Assembly (NCBI GenBank): GCA_903850725.1
Contig: CAINMG010000074.1
Span: 1-10,644, forward strand
Direction of reading: 5' to 3'
Length of the DNA stretch: 10,644 nucleotides
Origin: Candidatus Staskawiczbacteria bacterium
GTDB lineage: Bacteria > Patescibacteriota > Minisyncoccia > Minisyncoccales > Staskawiczbacteraceae
Shown here: in pieces, positions 1-5,685 of the stretch
Numbering within the stretch: the first letter of the stretch is position 1
Layout of the letters: each line of letters starts with the position of its first letter
The notes under the pieces: generated by a model
The model's input: only the letters and a program-made list of their open reading frames with translations
Told to the model about the DNA's origin: nothing
Database searches by the model: none
Position numbers and translations under genes: made by a program

Positions 1-27
1 AACGCAAAGTGTTCGGTTTGAGGGCAT
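1..27 (-). CDS. Partial gene start, unknown product (runs off the left edge)
   Basis: The minus strand reads ATG at 27-25 followed by nine in-frame codons, MPSNRTLCV, up to the window edge. I do not recognise the product. The start is supported by a strong AAAGGAGG ribosome binding site (minus, 41-34) six bases upstream and a consensus promoter at 52-80, giving a leader of about 18 nt. It is divergent from gltX. The same 27 coding bases plus eight upstream bases recur perfectly at 10527-10561, where the reading frame closes after 23 codons. The product could be a very short peptide or the N-terminus of a larger protein; the window cannot decide. The strong promoter and ribosome binding site imply high expression, which is inference. 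Confidence 0.5.
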
Positions 28-33
28 AATGTG

Positions 34-41
34 CCTCCTTT
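34..41 (-). promoter_or_regulatory. Strong Shine-Dalgarno for the left-edge gene
   Basis: AAAGGAGG on the minus strand lies six bases before the ATG at 27. No ordinary gene in this window has such a site. Its GAGGC can pair with GCCCTC spanning the ATG and second codon (one bulged C), so the site and start codon could be partly folded away. Confidence 0.6.
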
Positions 42-51
42 CACTATATTT

Positions 52-80
52 ATTATAGCATAGATATTAATCTGTGTCAA
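52..80 (-). promoter_or_regulatory. Consensus sigma70-type promoter for the left-edge gene
   Basis: On the minus strand TTGACA (80-75) and TATAAT (57-52) are both perfect consensus hexamers with exactly 17 bases between them. The expected start site is near position 45, about 18 nt upstream of the ATG at 27. This is the best promoter match in the window. Confidence 0.8.
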
Positions 81-84
81 GGGG

Positions 85-113
85 TTGAGGACATTTAAAT
101 AATATATTATGAT
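85..113 (+). promoter_or_regulatory. Probable gltX promoter
   Basis: TTGAGG (85-90) and TATGAT (108-113) are spaced by 17 bases, 4/6 and 5/6 matches to consensus. Transcription would begin near 120, leaving a leader of under ten bases before the gltX ATG at 128, so gltX may be nearly leaderless. It lies back to back with the minus-strand promoter at 52-80. Confidence 0.5.
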
Positions 114-127
114 AAATAAATAAATTT

Positions 128-1627
128 ATGAAAAAAGAAAATACATCACAAGAAATAAGAACTAGAATTGCGCCGTCACCAACTGGGCCTTACCATATTG
201 GAGGAGCGAGAAGCGCTTTGTATAATTATTTGTTTGCCAAAAAATATAACGGCAAATTTGTTTTACGTATAGAGGACACAGACAAGCAAAGATCAGAGTT
301 GCGTTATACTCAAGATGCAATTGATAGTTTAAAGTGGCTGGGAATTATTTGGGATGAAGGCCCTGATATTGGTGGAGAATATGGACCATATAAACAATCG
401 CAAAAATTAAATGTTTATGAAAATTATATTAAAAAACTTTTAGATGAGGGCAAAGCGTATCATTGTTTTTGCAGCGCAGAGGATCTAGAAGCAAAAAGAC
501 AAGATCAAATGACTAGGGGATTGGCTCCTATTTATGATGGAAAATGTTCGCGCCTTTCAAAAGAAGAAATAGAAAATAATTTAGCAGAAAAAAAATCTTT
601 TGTAATAAGATTTAAAGTTGCAAATAAAAAAGTAAAATTCCATGACTTAATTCGTGGTGATGTGGAATTTGATACTGGTCTTTTGGGAGATATTGTAATA
701 GCCAAAGACATGCAAAGCCCGTTATATCATTTTGTGGTAATTATTGATGATTATGAAATGAAAATAAGTCATGTAATAAGGGGTGAAGAGCATTTATCAA
801 ATACTGCGCGCCAAATTTTAATTCAAGAAGCTTTGGTTATGACACGCCCGATTTATGCGCACCTACCATTAATGTTAAATCCTGATAGAAGTAAAATGTC
901 TAAACGAAAAAGTGATGTTGCTGTATTAGATTATAAAAAGGCAGGGTATTTGCCCGAGGCGCTAATTAACTTTATGGTTTTGCTTGGCTGGAATCCTGGC
1001 ACAGAAAAAGAAATTTTTACTTTGTCTGAACTAGAAAAAGAATTCTCTTTAGAAAAAGTACAGAAAGCTGGAGCTGTGTTTAATATCCAAAAATTAGACA
1101 ATATAAATGGATATTATATTCGTGATAAATCAATTGAAAAATTAACAGAGCTTTGTCTGCCGTATTTAATAGAAGCTGGGTTTAATGTAAAAGAAATCAC
1201 AAGGTTGAAATTAGAAAAAATAATTTCTGCATATAAAGAAAGACTAAAAAAACTTTCAGAGATTGTAGAGCTTACAGATTTTTTCTTTAAAGATAAACTA
1301 ACTTATGGAAAAGAATTATTGCAGTGGCAAAAAATGACAGATACGGAAATTAAAGATGCACTTTTATTGTGCGACAAAATATTTGATGAGCTTGATTCAG
1401 AAGCAGGGGAGTGGAATATTAAAAAAATGGAAGAAGCGTTATTCCCAGAAATATTAAAATTTAATTTGCAAAAATCATATCCAGAAAATAATAAAGGTTT
1501 TATAATGTGGCCTTTACGCGTAGCCTTATCTGGAAAAAAAGCGTCAGCTAGTCCATTTGAAATAGCGGAAATTCTAGGAAAACAAAAAACCTTAAAAAGA
1601 ATTAAAGATGCAATCAATCTTTTATAA
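128..1627 (+). CDS. gltX: Glutamyl-tRNA synthetase
   Basis: A class I aminoacyl-tRNA synthetase that activates glutamate with ATP and loads it onto tRNA(Glu) in the cytoplasm. At 499 aa it is a normal full length. The N-terminal Rossmann catalytic domain carries the HIGH-type motif as HIGG at residues 23-26 within APSPTGPYHIGGARSALYNY, and the KMSKS-type loop as KMSKR at 256-260. The C-terminal part, from about residue 330, is the helical anticodon-binding region. The start has no Shine-Dalgarno and a very short A/T-rich leader, as for its neighbours. It is probably first in a transcript with the two hypothetical genes downstream, since the gap to the next gene is 22 bases without a terminator. 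Whether it also mischarges tRNA(Gln) for GatCAB transamidation, common in bacteria lacking GlnRS, cannot be read from the sequence. Confidence 0.97.
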   Translation: MKKENTSQEIRTRIAPSPTGPYHIGGARSALYNYLFAKKYNGKFVLRIEDTDKQRSELRYTQDAIDSLKWLGIIWDEGPDIGGEYGPYKQSQKLNVYENYIKKLLDEGKAYHCFCSAEDLEAKRQDQMTRGLAPIYDGKCSRLSKEEIENNLAEKKSFVIRFKVANKKVKFHDLIRGDVEFDTGLLGDIVIAKDMQSPLYHFVVIIDDYEMKISHVIRGEEHLSNTARQILIQEALVMTRPIYAHLPLMLNPDRSKMSKRKSDVAVLDYKKAGYLPEALINFMVLLGWNPGTEKEIFTLSELEKEFSLEKVQKAGAVFNIQKLDNINGYYIRDKSIEKLTELCLPYLIEAGFNVKEITRLKLEKIISAYKERLKKLSEIVELTDFFFKDKLTYGKELLQWQKMTDTEIKDALLLCDKIFDELDSEAGEWNIKKMEEALFPEILKFNLQKSYPENNKGFIMWPLRVALSGKKASASPFEIAEILGKQKTLKRIKDAINLL

Positions 1628-1649
1628 TATTATTAATTAAGTAAAAAGT

Positions 1650-2483
1650 ATGGGAATATTCAAAGAAAATAGGGAATCACCAAATCAAGAAGATGAAGGC
1701 GAATCCCAAAAAATTGATGGCGAGAATGTTTTAAGAAATCCAAAATTATTTAAATCATTAGTTCTTGGTTTAGCTTTGATTTTAGGACCAGGTCAAGCAA
1801 AAGCAGAAGACGCGCAAGAAACAGTTGCCGAATCTGTTGAAATATCGACCTCAGAAACAATTAAAAAAGTAAAAGCAGGGCTTGTAAAACTAGCTGAAGG
1901 CGATAATTCCGAAAAAAGATGGCTTGCTGAAAATGCTTTAAGAGAAATTGAAATCAATGAAAGCGTGGCAGAAAAATTAACTAAAAAACATACAAGAGAC
2001 GAGCTTCCGCCTGATTATTTAAAAGGATTTATTACAGATGTTAAAATTTTAGAAGATTTAAACGAGCAAGCACTTAAAAAATTTCATGAATTTCATTATG
2101 ACAAAGATGGCAAAGAAACTGAAGAATATTTAAAATTAACTGTTGAAGAAAGAATTAAATTACATCGCCAATTTCAAGCAGAATGTATTTATAATTATCT
2201 TATTAAAACAGATGGACTTGGTATTGCAAATTTATGTGTTTTAAAAGCTGAAAAATATTACAAAGAAAAACAAGAGCAAAGAGCCATAGAAGCTTTTAAA
2301 ACAATTATGGATATACAGGCAGGTACATATGAGCCAGAATATCCTGAATGGCTTAAAAGTGTATTAAGAGAAGATGAAGTAAAACCAGAAAAGGAAGAGG
2401 CAGAAGTAAAAGAAATTACCGAAAAAGAAGCAGAAGAAATGCGTGGATTAATAAAAAGTCTGTTAATAAAACCAAAAGAATAA
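1650..2483 (+). CDS. Hypothetical secreted or membrane-anchored helical protein
   Basis: 277 aa, not recognised. After a hydrophilic N-terminal stretch of about 33 residues rich in Glu, Asn and Gln there is one hydrophobic segment (about residues 34-48, KSLVLGLALILGPG) ending in an AKA-ED signal-peptidase-like site near residue 52. The rest is strongly charged, rich in Lys and Glu, predicted helical, and ends in an acidic, Lys/Glu-repetitive tail (about 240-277). This suggests an exported protein with an unusually long n-region, or a single-span anchor with a cytoplasmic leader. No catalytic motif is visible. It starts 22 bases after gltX without a Shine-Dalgarno and is followed 35 bases later by another anchored protein. 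Such lineage-restricted envelope proteins are common in Patescibacteria; the function is unknown. Confidence 0.8.
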   Translation: MGIFKENRESPNQEDEGESQKIDGENVLRNPKLFKSLVLGLALILGPGQAKAEDAQETVAESVEISTSETIKKVKAGLVKLAEGDNSEKRWLAENALREIEINESVAEKLTKKHTRDELPPDYLKGFITDVKILEDLNEQALKKFHEFHYDKDGKETEEYLKLTVEERIKLHRQFQAECIYNYLIKTDGLGIANLCVLKAEKYYKEKQEQRAIEAFKTIMDIQAGTYEPEYPEWLKSVLREDEVKPEKEEAEVKEITEKEAEEMRGLIKSLLIKPKE

Positions 2484-2518
2484 TATCTTATTATGCGACA
2501 AATTAAAATACTAATTAA

Positions 2519-2956
2519 ATGATTAAAAATATTATAATTATTGCAATTATTTTGGGGCTAGTAGTTGTTAGTCAACAGCCACATGTTAAATCCTGGGGCC
2601 AGAATGCTTTATCTTGGGTTGAAAAGACCGCCGATCCATATACCTCTAAAGTCACTGATTTATTTGAAAATAAGGTATATCCTGTAGTTAGTGGGGAAGT
2701 GAGTAAGAAAGTTGATATCGCTGGACAAGAAATTAATTTACAAATTGAAACACAAAAAGAAAAAATTTCTCAAAGTCTAGCAGAAAAAATAAAAAATTAT
2801 TTTTCAAATATAATTGATTCAATATTTTTTCCAAATAAAATAAATCAACCATCGTCATTATTAAATTCTCTTGATTCTCACAATTCTCAAAATTCCAACA
2901 TTCCTCTGGAAACTCAGAAATGTATAGAAAGTTGCCAACTGCCAAAATCCCAGTAA
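2519..2956 (+). CDS. Hypothetical N-terminally membrane-anchored protein
   Basis: 145 aa, not recognised. The N-terminus begins MIKNIIIIAIILGLVVVSQQ, one transmembrane helix or uncleaved signal anchor (about residues 3-18). It is followed by an amphipathic helical region (about 25-100) with Lys, Glu and Gln spacing typical of coiled helices, and a low-complexity Ser/Asn tail with two Cys residues close to the C-terminus (IESCQLPKSQ end). The protein is probably tethered to the membrane with the body outside. It begins 35 bases after the previous gene and is followed directly by an intrinsic terminator at 2957-2984, so it is likely last in the gltX transcript. No enzyme motif is visible. The intact frame and position support a real gene; the function is unknown. 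Confidence 0.75.
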   Translation: MIKNIIIIAIILGLVVVSQQPHVKSWGQNALSWVEKTADPYTSKVTDLFENKVYPVVSGEVSKKVDIAGQEINLQIETQKEKISQSLAEKIKNYFSNIIDSIFFPNKINQPSSLLNSLDSHNSQNSNIPLETQKCIESCQLPKSQ

Positions 2957-2984
2957 AAAAAGACGATACTTATATCGTCTTTTT
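2957..2984 (+). terminator. Intrinsic terminator of the gltX transcript
   Basis: A perfect 12-bp stem (2957-2968 with 2973-2984), core AGACGATA/TATCGTCT, and a four-base loop CTTA. It is flanked by an A run on the left and a T run on the right, so it can work in both directions. It starts one base after the stop codon of the preceding gene. Confidence 0.85.
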
Positions 2985-3031
2985 CTGCAAGAATTTAGGC
3001 ATAATCCGTAATAGCGGGTGATTGTAGGTAG

Positions 3032-3060
3032 TTGACATGGTTTTAAAGACAGATTATGAT
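3032..3060 (+). promoter_or_regulatory. Strong promoter for the recombinase gene
   Basis: TTGACA (3032-3037) and TATGAT (3055-3060) with a 17-base spacer, 6/6 and 5/6 matches. The start site should be near 3067, giving a leader of about 127 nt before the ATG at 3194 that contains both long hairpins at 3087-3180. Confidence 0.7.
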
Positions 3061-3086
3061 AGATATATACAATGTCGCAAAATGTA

Positions 3087-3130
3087 GGTAAAGCGACAAT
3101 TTGTCTATGTAGCCAAATTGTCGCTTTACC
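3087..3130. repeat. Perfect 17-bp inverted repeat (hairpin 1) in the recombinase leader
   Basis: Arms 3087-3103 and 3114-3130, GGTAAAGCGACAATTTG and its exact complement, around a 10-base loop. There is no T run after it, so it is not a simple terminator. It carries GCGACAA/TTGTCGC, a word that recurs elsewhere in the window. It could act as a leader RNA structure, a protein-binding site, or a recombinase target. Confidence 0.8.
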
Positions 3131-3132
3131 AG

Positions 3133-3180
3133 CCCAAGATTTTACGACATTTAATAAATTAAGCGTCGCAAAATCTTGGG
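3133..3180. repeat. 16-bp inverted repeat (hairpin 2) just before the recombinase start
   Basis: Arms CCCAAGATTTTACGAC (3133-3148) and GTCGCAAAATCTTGGG (3165-3180) pair at 15 of 16 positions with one A/C mismatch, around an A/T-rich 16-base loop. It ends 13 bases before the recombinase ATG. The only G-rich stretch near the start codon is buried in its right arm, so folding could limit translation initiation (inference). Confidence 0.8.
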
Positions 3181-3193
3181 GCTTCAAAATATT

Positions 3194-4159
3194 ATGCAAG
3201 AATCAAACAAAGCAATAATATATCATTTAACAGATTTTTTAGATTACTGCGAAGTAGAAAAAGGTTTGCGTGATAATACGCAAAAAAATTATCAAAGATA
3301 TTTAAATAAATTTTTAAATTACTTAAAATATAAGAATTTAGATGCCCTACTTCCCCACCAACTTACACAAGAACACATTTGGGACTATAGATTATACCTT
3401 TCTAGGTATCAGGACCCAAGAAGTAAAAAAACCTTAAAAAAGTCTACCCAGCACTACTATTTAATCGCTTTAAGAGCCTTTTTGGGCTATTTTGTGGCTA
3501 AAGACGTGCTTTGCCTACCTCCAGACAAAATAACCCTTCCTAAGCAAGATAAAGGCGAAAAAACTGTAAAATTCCTCAATTTAGAGCAAATTGAGAAGCT
3601 TTTATCATCAGCAGATATAAGTACTTCAAATGGGCTTAGGGATAGGGCTATTTTAGAAGCATTTTTCTCAACTGGGCTTAGAGTCGCGGAATTGGTTGCA
3701 TTAGATAAAGATCAATTTGCCAATTTAAAAAGTAAAACTGATTTAGAACTTGGTATTATTGGAAAGGGTGGAAATCCTAGAACTGTATATTTTTCAGAAA
3801 GAGCTTTGGGTTTTATAAAAAAATATTTAGAGATTAGAAAAGATAAAGAAAAACCATTATTTACAAATTTTAGAGATAAAAAAGATGGCTCAGGCATCAA
3901 CTCTTCAAGACTGACCGCAAGGTCAATTGAACGAATTATCAAAAAATATGCAATTATTTCAGGAATTCCAATTTTTACAACTCCCCACACTCTTCGTCAT
4001 TCTTATGCAACAGATCTTTTAACTCAAGGAGTTGATTTGCGTACCATTCAAGAATTCTTAGGACATAAAAGTATTTTAACAACTCAAATATATACGCACG
4101 TCACCAATAAGCGCCTCCGCGACATTCACAAAAAATTTCATGGCTTGTCGCACAATTAA
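3194..4159 (+). CDS. Tyrosine site-specific recombinase (XerC/XerD type)
   Basis: Cuts and rejoins DNA strands through a covalent phosphotyrosine. Counting from the ATG at 3194 (321 aa), the N-terminal SAM-like core-binding domain covers about residues 1-110 (FLDYCEVEKGLRDNTQKNYQ region). The catalytic domain holds the full set: Arg163 (STGLRVAEL), Lys191 (IGKGG), His265 and Arg268 (PHTLRHSYAT), His291 (LGHKS) and Tyr300 (TQIYTHV). It should therefore be active. A TTG 18 bases upstream is also in frame, but it lies inside hairpin 2; the ATG is preferred because the conserved domain starts there. The length and motifs fit chromosomal Xer enzymes that resolve dimers at dif, but the adjacent inverted repeats leave an integrase or inversion role open. 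It is isolated from phage genes. No Shine-Dalgarno is visible. Confidence 0.95.
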   Translation: MQESNKAIIYHLTDFLDYCEVEKGLRDNTQKNYQRYLNKFLNYLKYKNLDALLPHQLTQEHIWDYRLYLSRYQDPRSKKTLKKSTQHYYLIALRAFLGYFVAKDVLCLPPDKITLPKQDKGEKTVKFLNLEQIEKLLSSADISTSNGLRDRAILEAFFSTGLRVAELVALDKDQFANLKSKTDLELGIIGKGGNPRTVYFSERALGFIKKYLEIRKDKEKPLFTNFRDKKDGSGINSSRLTARSIERIIKKYAIISGIPIFTTPHTLRHSYATDLLTQGVDLRTIQEFLGHKSILTTQIYTHVTNKRLRDIHKKFHGLSHN

Positions 4160-4173
4160 ATATTTGGTATAAT
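4145..4173 (+). promoter_or_regulatory. Promoter of the LAGLIDADG-like gene, overlapping the recombinase 3' end
   Basis: TTGTCG (4145-4150) and TATAAT (4168-4173) with a 17-base spacer. The -35 box lies in the last codons of the recombinase and is part of the recurring TTGTCGCACAAT dyad, so a protein binding that dyad would cover the promoter. The start site is expected near 4180, about 30 bases before the ATG at 4211. Confidence 0.55.
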
Positions 4174-4210
4174 AAAATTGAATTTAATATATTTAATTAT
4201 AAGTATAATT

Positions 4211-4717
4211 ATGGTAACAGAAAATAAAAAACTTAATATTGTAGATTTAGTAAATAATTATGGTTGTTTTGATTTGCAGTTTCGAAAAGATACAAGACAC
4301 AAACGAACTGGCTCACCAACATATTATCGATGGAACACTCAGTTTATTATAACTAGCTCAAAAGATAAGATTGAACTGCTAAACAAAATTGGAGCTGAAT
4401 TAAAATGTGGGAAAACTAATGTAAGCAAAGATCAGGCTAGATTCTCAGTGCAAAAAATTGAAGATATAAACACCAAAATAATTCCGTATTTTAAAAAGAA
4501 CCAATTATCTGGCAAAAAGAAAAGTGATTTTAATTTATGGCAAAAAGCAGTTGAGATTATATATAAAAATAAAGGCAAATCATTTTTGACATGGAAGAGA
4601 AATGAGTTTTTGCAGTTGCTTGAAATTCATAAATCTGCAGTAAAATACAAAGAAAAACCAAGACAGTCTAAGTGGACAAAAACTGCGGAAGAACTAGCTA
4701 AAAACTTAAAGCCTTAA
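4211..4717 (+). CDS. LAGLIDADG-fold protein, probably catalytically dead
   Basis: 168 aa from ATG 4211; an in-frame TTG at 4178 is less likely because it sits at the expected transcription start. The pattern fits a single-motif LAGLIDADG_1 homing-endonuclease domain: a motif helix ending in GCF (residues 10-20), the beta-strand pair YYRWNTQFIIT, the SKDKIELLNKIGAEL helix, FSVQKIEDINTKIIPYF, and then LSGKKKSDFNLWQKAVEII. In the motif helix, IVDLVNNYGCF, the metal-binding acidic residue expected just before GCF is Tyr17, and the other Asp of the motif is Asn15. Nuclease activity is therefore doubtful. It stands alone, not inside an intron or intein that I can see. A DNA-binding regulator derived from an endonuclease is plausible (inference). 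The basic C-terminus (RQSKWTKTAEELAKNLKP) may add DNA contacts. Confidence 0.75.
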   Translation: MVTENKKLNIVDLVNNYGCFDLQFRKDTRHKRTGSPTYYRWNTQFIITSSKDKIELLNKIGAELKCGKTNVSKDQARFSVQKIEDINTKIIPYFKKNQLSGKKKSDFNLWQKAVEIIYKNKGKSFLTWKRNEFLQLLEIHKSAVKYKEKPRQSKWTKTAEELAKNLKP

Positions 4718-4757
4718 TTCCCTACCCTATTGTTCGTATATCCTACTTATTCACAAT

Positions 4758-4771
4758 TTGTCGCACAATAA
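4758..4771. repeat. TTGTCGCACAATAA dyad copy between convergent genes
   Basis: TTGT-CGC-ACAA is a short dyad. Copies lie at 4145-4156, 4758-4771 and 10328-10341, with a one-mismatch inverted copy at 2488-2501. This one sits in the 69-bp gap between the convergent LAGLIDADG-like gene and uppS, where no clear terminator is visible. Confidence 0.5.
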
Positions 4772-4786
4772 AATGTCTGCCAATAC

Positions 4787-5476
4787 TTATTTGCCAAATC
4801 TTCTACTTCGCCTATCGAATTCTTGCAAGGCTAAATCTAAATCCTGCTCGGTAAAATCTGGCCAATATTTTGGCGAAAAATATAATTCAGAATATGCAGA
4901 CTGCCACAACACAAAGTTTGACAACCTCATCTCCCCACCAGCTCTTATTATTAAATCTGGGTTTGGCAAGCCCGCAGTAGATAAATAACTTTCAAATAAT
5001 TTTTCATCAATTTTACCTGGCTCAATCCCCTGCTCTACAATTTTTTTAACAGCATTTAAAATGTCCCACTTTCCGCCATAACTCACAGCCAAATTTAACT
5101 GAAATTTTTTGTTATTTTCTGTAAATTTTTCTATTTCTAAAATAGTTTTTTGTAATGTTTCTGGGAGTCTTTCTTTTTGACCAATGACTTTTACTTTAAC
5201 CTCTTTTTTTACTAGATCTTGATCATTTTTAAACATTAACAAAGTGTTCTCAAGTAATTTCATTAAATATGCTACTTCTTCTGGAGATCTATTCCAATTT
5301 TCTGTAGAAAATCCAAAAGCTGTAAGAATTTCTATTCCTTTACTTTCACACCAGTCGCATAAATTTTTTAATTTTTCATAGCCTTTTTTATGGCCATCTA
5401 ATGTTGGTAGGCCTTGCTCTCTAGCCCAGCGACGATTGCCGTCTGGGAACAAAACTATGTGTTTAGGAATATTCAT
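4787..5476 (-). CDS. uppS: Undecaprenyl diphosphate synthase (cis-prenyltransferase)
   Basis: Extends farnesyl diphosphate with isopentenyl diphosphate units to make the C55 lipid carrier used in peptidoglycan and surface polysaccharide synthesis; a soluble enzyme working at the membrane surface. The 229-aa protein matches the family in length. The Mg-binding Asp12 lies in LFPDGNRRWA, the substrate loop is AFGFSTENWNRS (about residues 53-64), and the C-terminal signature reads RAGGEMRLSNFVLWQSAYSE with the usual ELYF after it. The family normally has RTSGE; here it is RAGGE, a mild variant. The start has no Shine-Dalgarno and lies about 25 bases from the start site predicted by the promoter at 5508-5537. 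It is transcribed divergently from the RNA candidate at 5513-5685. Confidence 0.96.
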   Translation of the reverse strand: MNIPKHIVLFPDGNRRWAREQGLPTLDGHKKGYEKLKNLCDWCESKGIEILTAFGFSTENWNRSPEEVAYLMKLLENTLLMFKNDQDLVKKEVKVKVIGQKERLPETLQKTILEIEKFTENNKKFQLNLAVSYGGKWDILNAVKKIVEQGIEPGKIDEKLFESYLSTAGLPNPDLIIRAGGEMRLSNFVLWQSAYSELYFSPKYWPDFTEQDLDLALQEFDRRSRRFGK

Positions 5477-5477
5477 T

Positions 5478-5506
5478 TTGACAAAGATTGATTATTTTGA
5501 TATTAA
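5478..5506 (+). promoter_or_regulatory. Candidate promoter for the 5513-5685 RNA
   Basis: TTGACA (5478-5483) and TATTAA (5501-5506) with a 17-base spacer. The expected start is near 5513, at the beginning of the G-rich RNA-like stretch. Its -10 box abuts that of the opposite uppS promoter. Confidence 0.5.
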
Positions 5507-5507
5507 T

Positions 5508-5537
5508 AATATAGTATGGGAGTAAGGGGTGAGTCAA
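5508..5537 (-). promoter_or_regulatory. Promoter of uppS
   Basis: On the minus strand TTGACT (5537-5532) and TATATT (5513-5508), each 5/6, are spaced by 18 bases. The start site near 5501 gives a leader of about 25 bases to the uppS ATG. The whole element lies in the first bases of the plus-strand RNA candidate, so the two promoters overlap and should compete. Confidence 0.55.
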
Positions 5538-5685
5538 CCGCCTTCCAGTGGTTGATAACGCAAGACCGGTCATCTGTCACTGAAGTGGCGTGATGATAAT
5601 TGGCGCTAGCCCCTCCCCAATAAGCGCGCGCTTTTTAACCATAGACTGCCGGGCCACGGTCTTGCCTGAGCAGTCTTTTTATTTT
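5513..5685 (+). ncRNA. Unclassified structured small RNA candidate (about 170 nt)
   Basis: A GC-rich island between AT-rich genes with its own promoter and intrinsic terminator on the plus strand. Visible helices: GTCAACC/GGTTGAT (5533-5539 with 5550-5556); GTCAC-TGAA-GTGGC near 5576-5589; and the terminator stem (5643-5649 with 5670-5676). GCAAGACC (5560-5567) is an exact 8-base complement of GGTCTTGC (5658-5665) in the terminator loop, giving either a pseudoknot or an antiterminator that would disrupt the terminator. I looked for SRP RNA, 6S, tmRNA, RNase P and common riboswitch cores and found none of their conserved words. It could be a stand-alone sRNA or a leader attenuator; the nearest plus-strand gene, rpmA, is 175 bases downstream with its own promoter. 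Confidence 0.55.
5643..5685 (+). terminator. Intrinsic terminator of the 5513-5685 RNA
   Basis: Stem AGACTGC/GCAGTCT (5643-5649 with 5670-5676), extended inside by CGGGC/GCCTG, followed by TTTTATTTT. The T run occurs only on the plus strand. It overlaps the stop codon of the convergent small membrane-protein gene (5679-5681). Confidence 0.75.

Noticed and set aside
31..42. 3' end of 16S rRNA (CCTCCTTTC on the plus strand, also at 10026-10034)
   Set aside because: The upstream sequences do not resemble the conserved 16S 3' region; the word is simply the complement of a strong Shine-Dalgarno.
3133..3180. Integron attC-like site
   Set aside because: The structure is a hairpin with a mismatch next to a tyrosine recombinase, but the GTTRRRY and RYYYAAC core boxes are missing and there is no cassette array or integron-integrase insertion domain that I can see.
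3074..3180. CRISPR-like repeat array from the repeated GTCGC words
   Set aside because: The words are short, in mixed orientation and unevenly spaced, and no cas gene is present.
3176..3193. Upstream TTG start for the recombinase
   Set aside because: It lies within the right arm of hairpin 2 and adds six residues with no family similarity; the ATG at 3194 fits better.
4758..4988. 76-codon plus-strand frame
   Set aside because: It is antisense to the conserved C-terminal region of uppS and starts inside a repeat word; no independent support.
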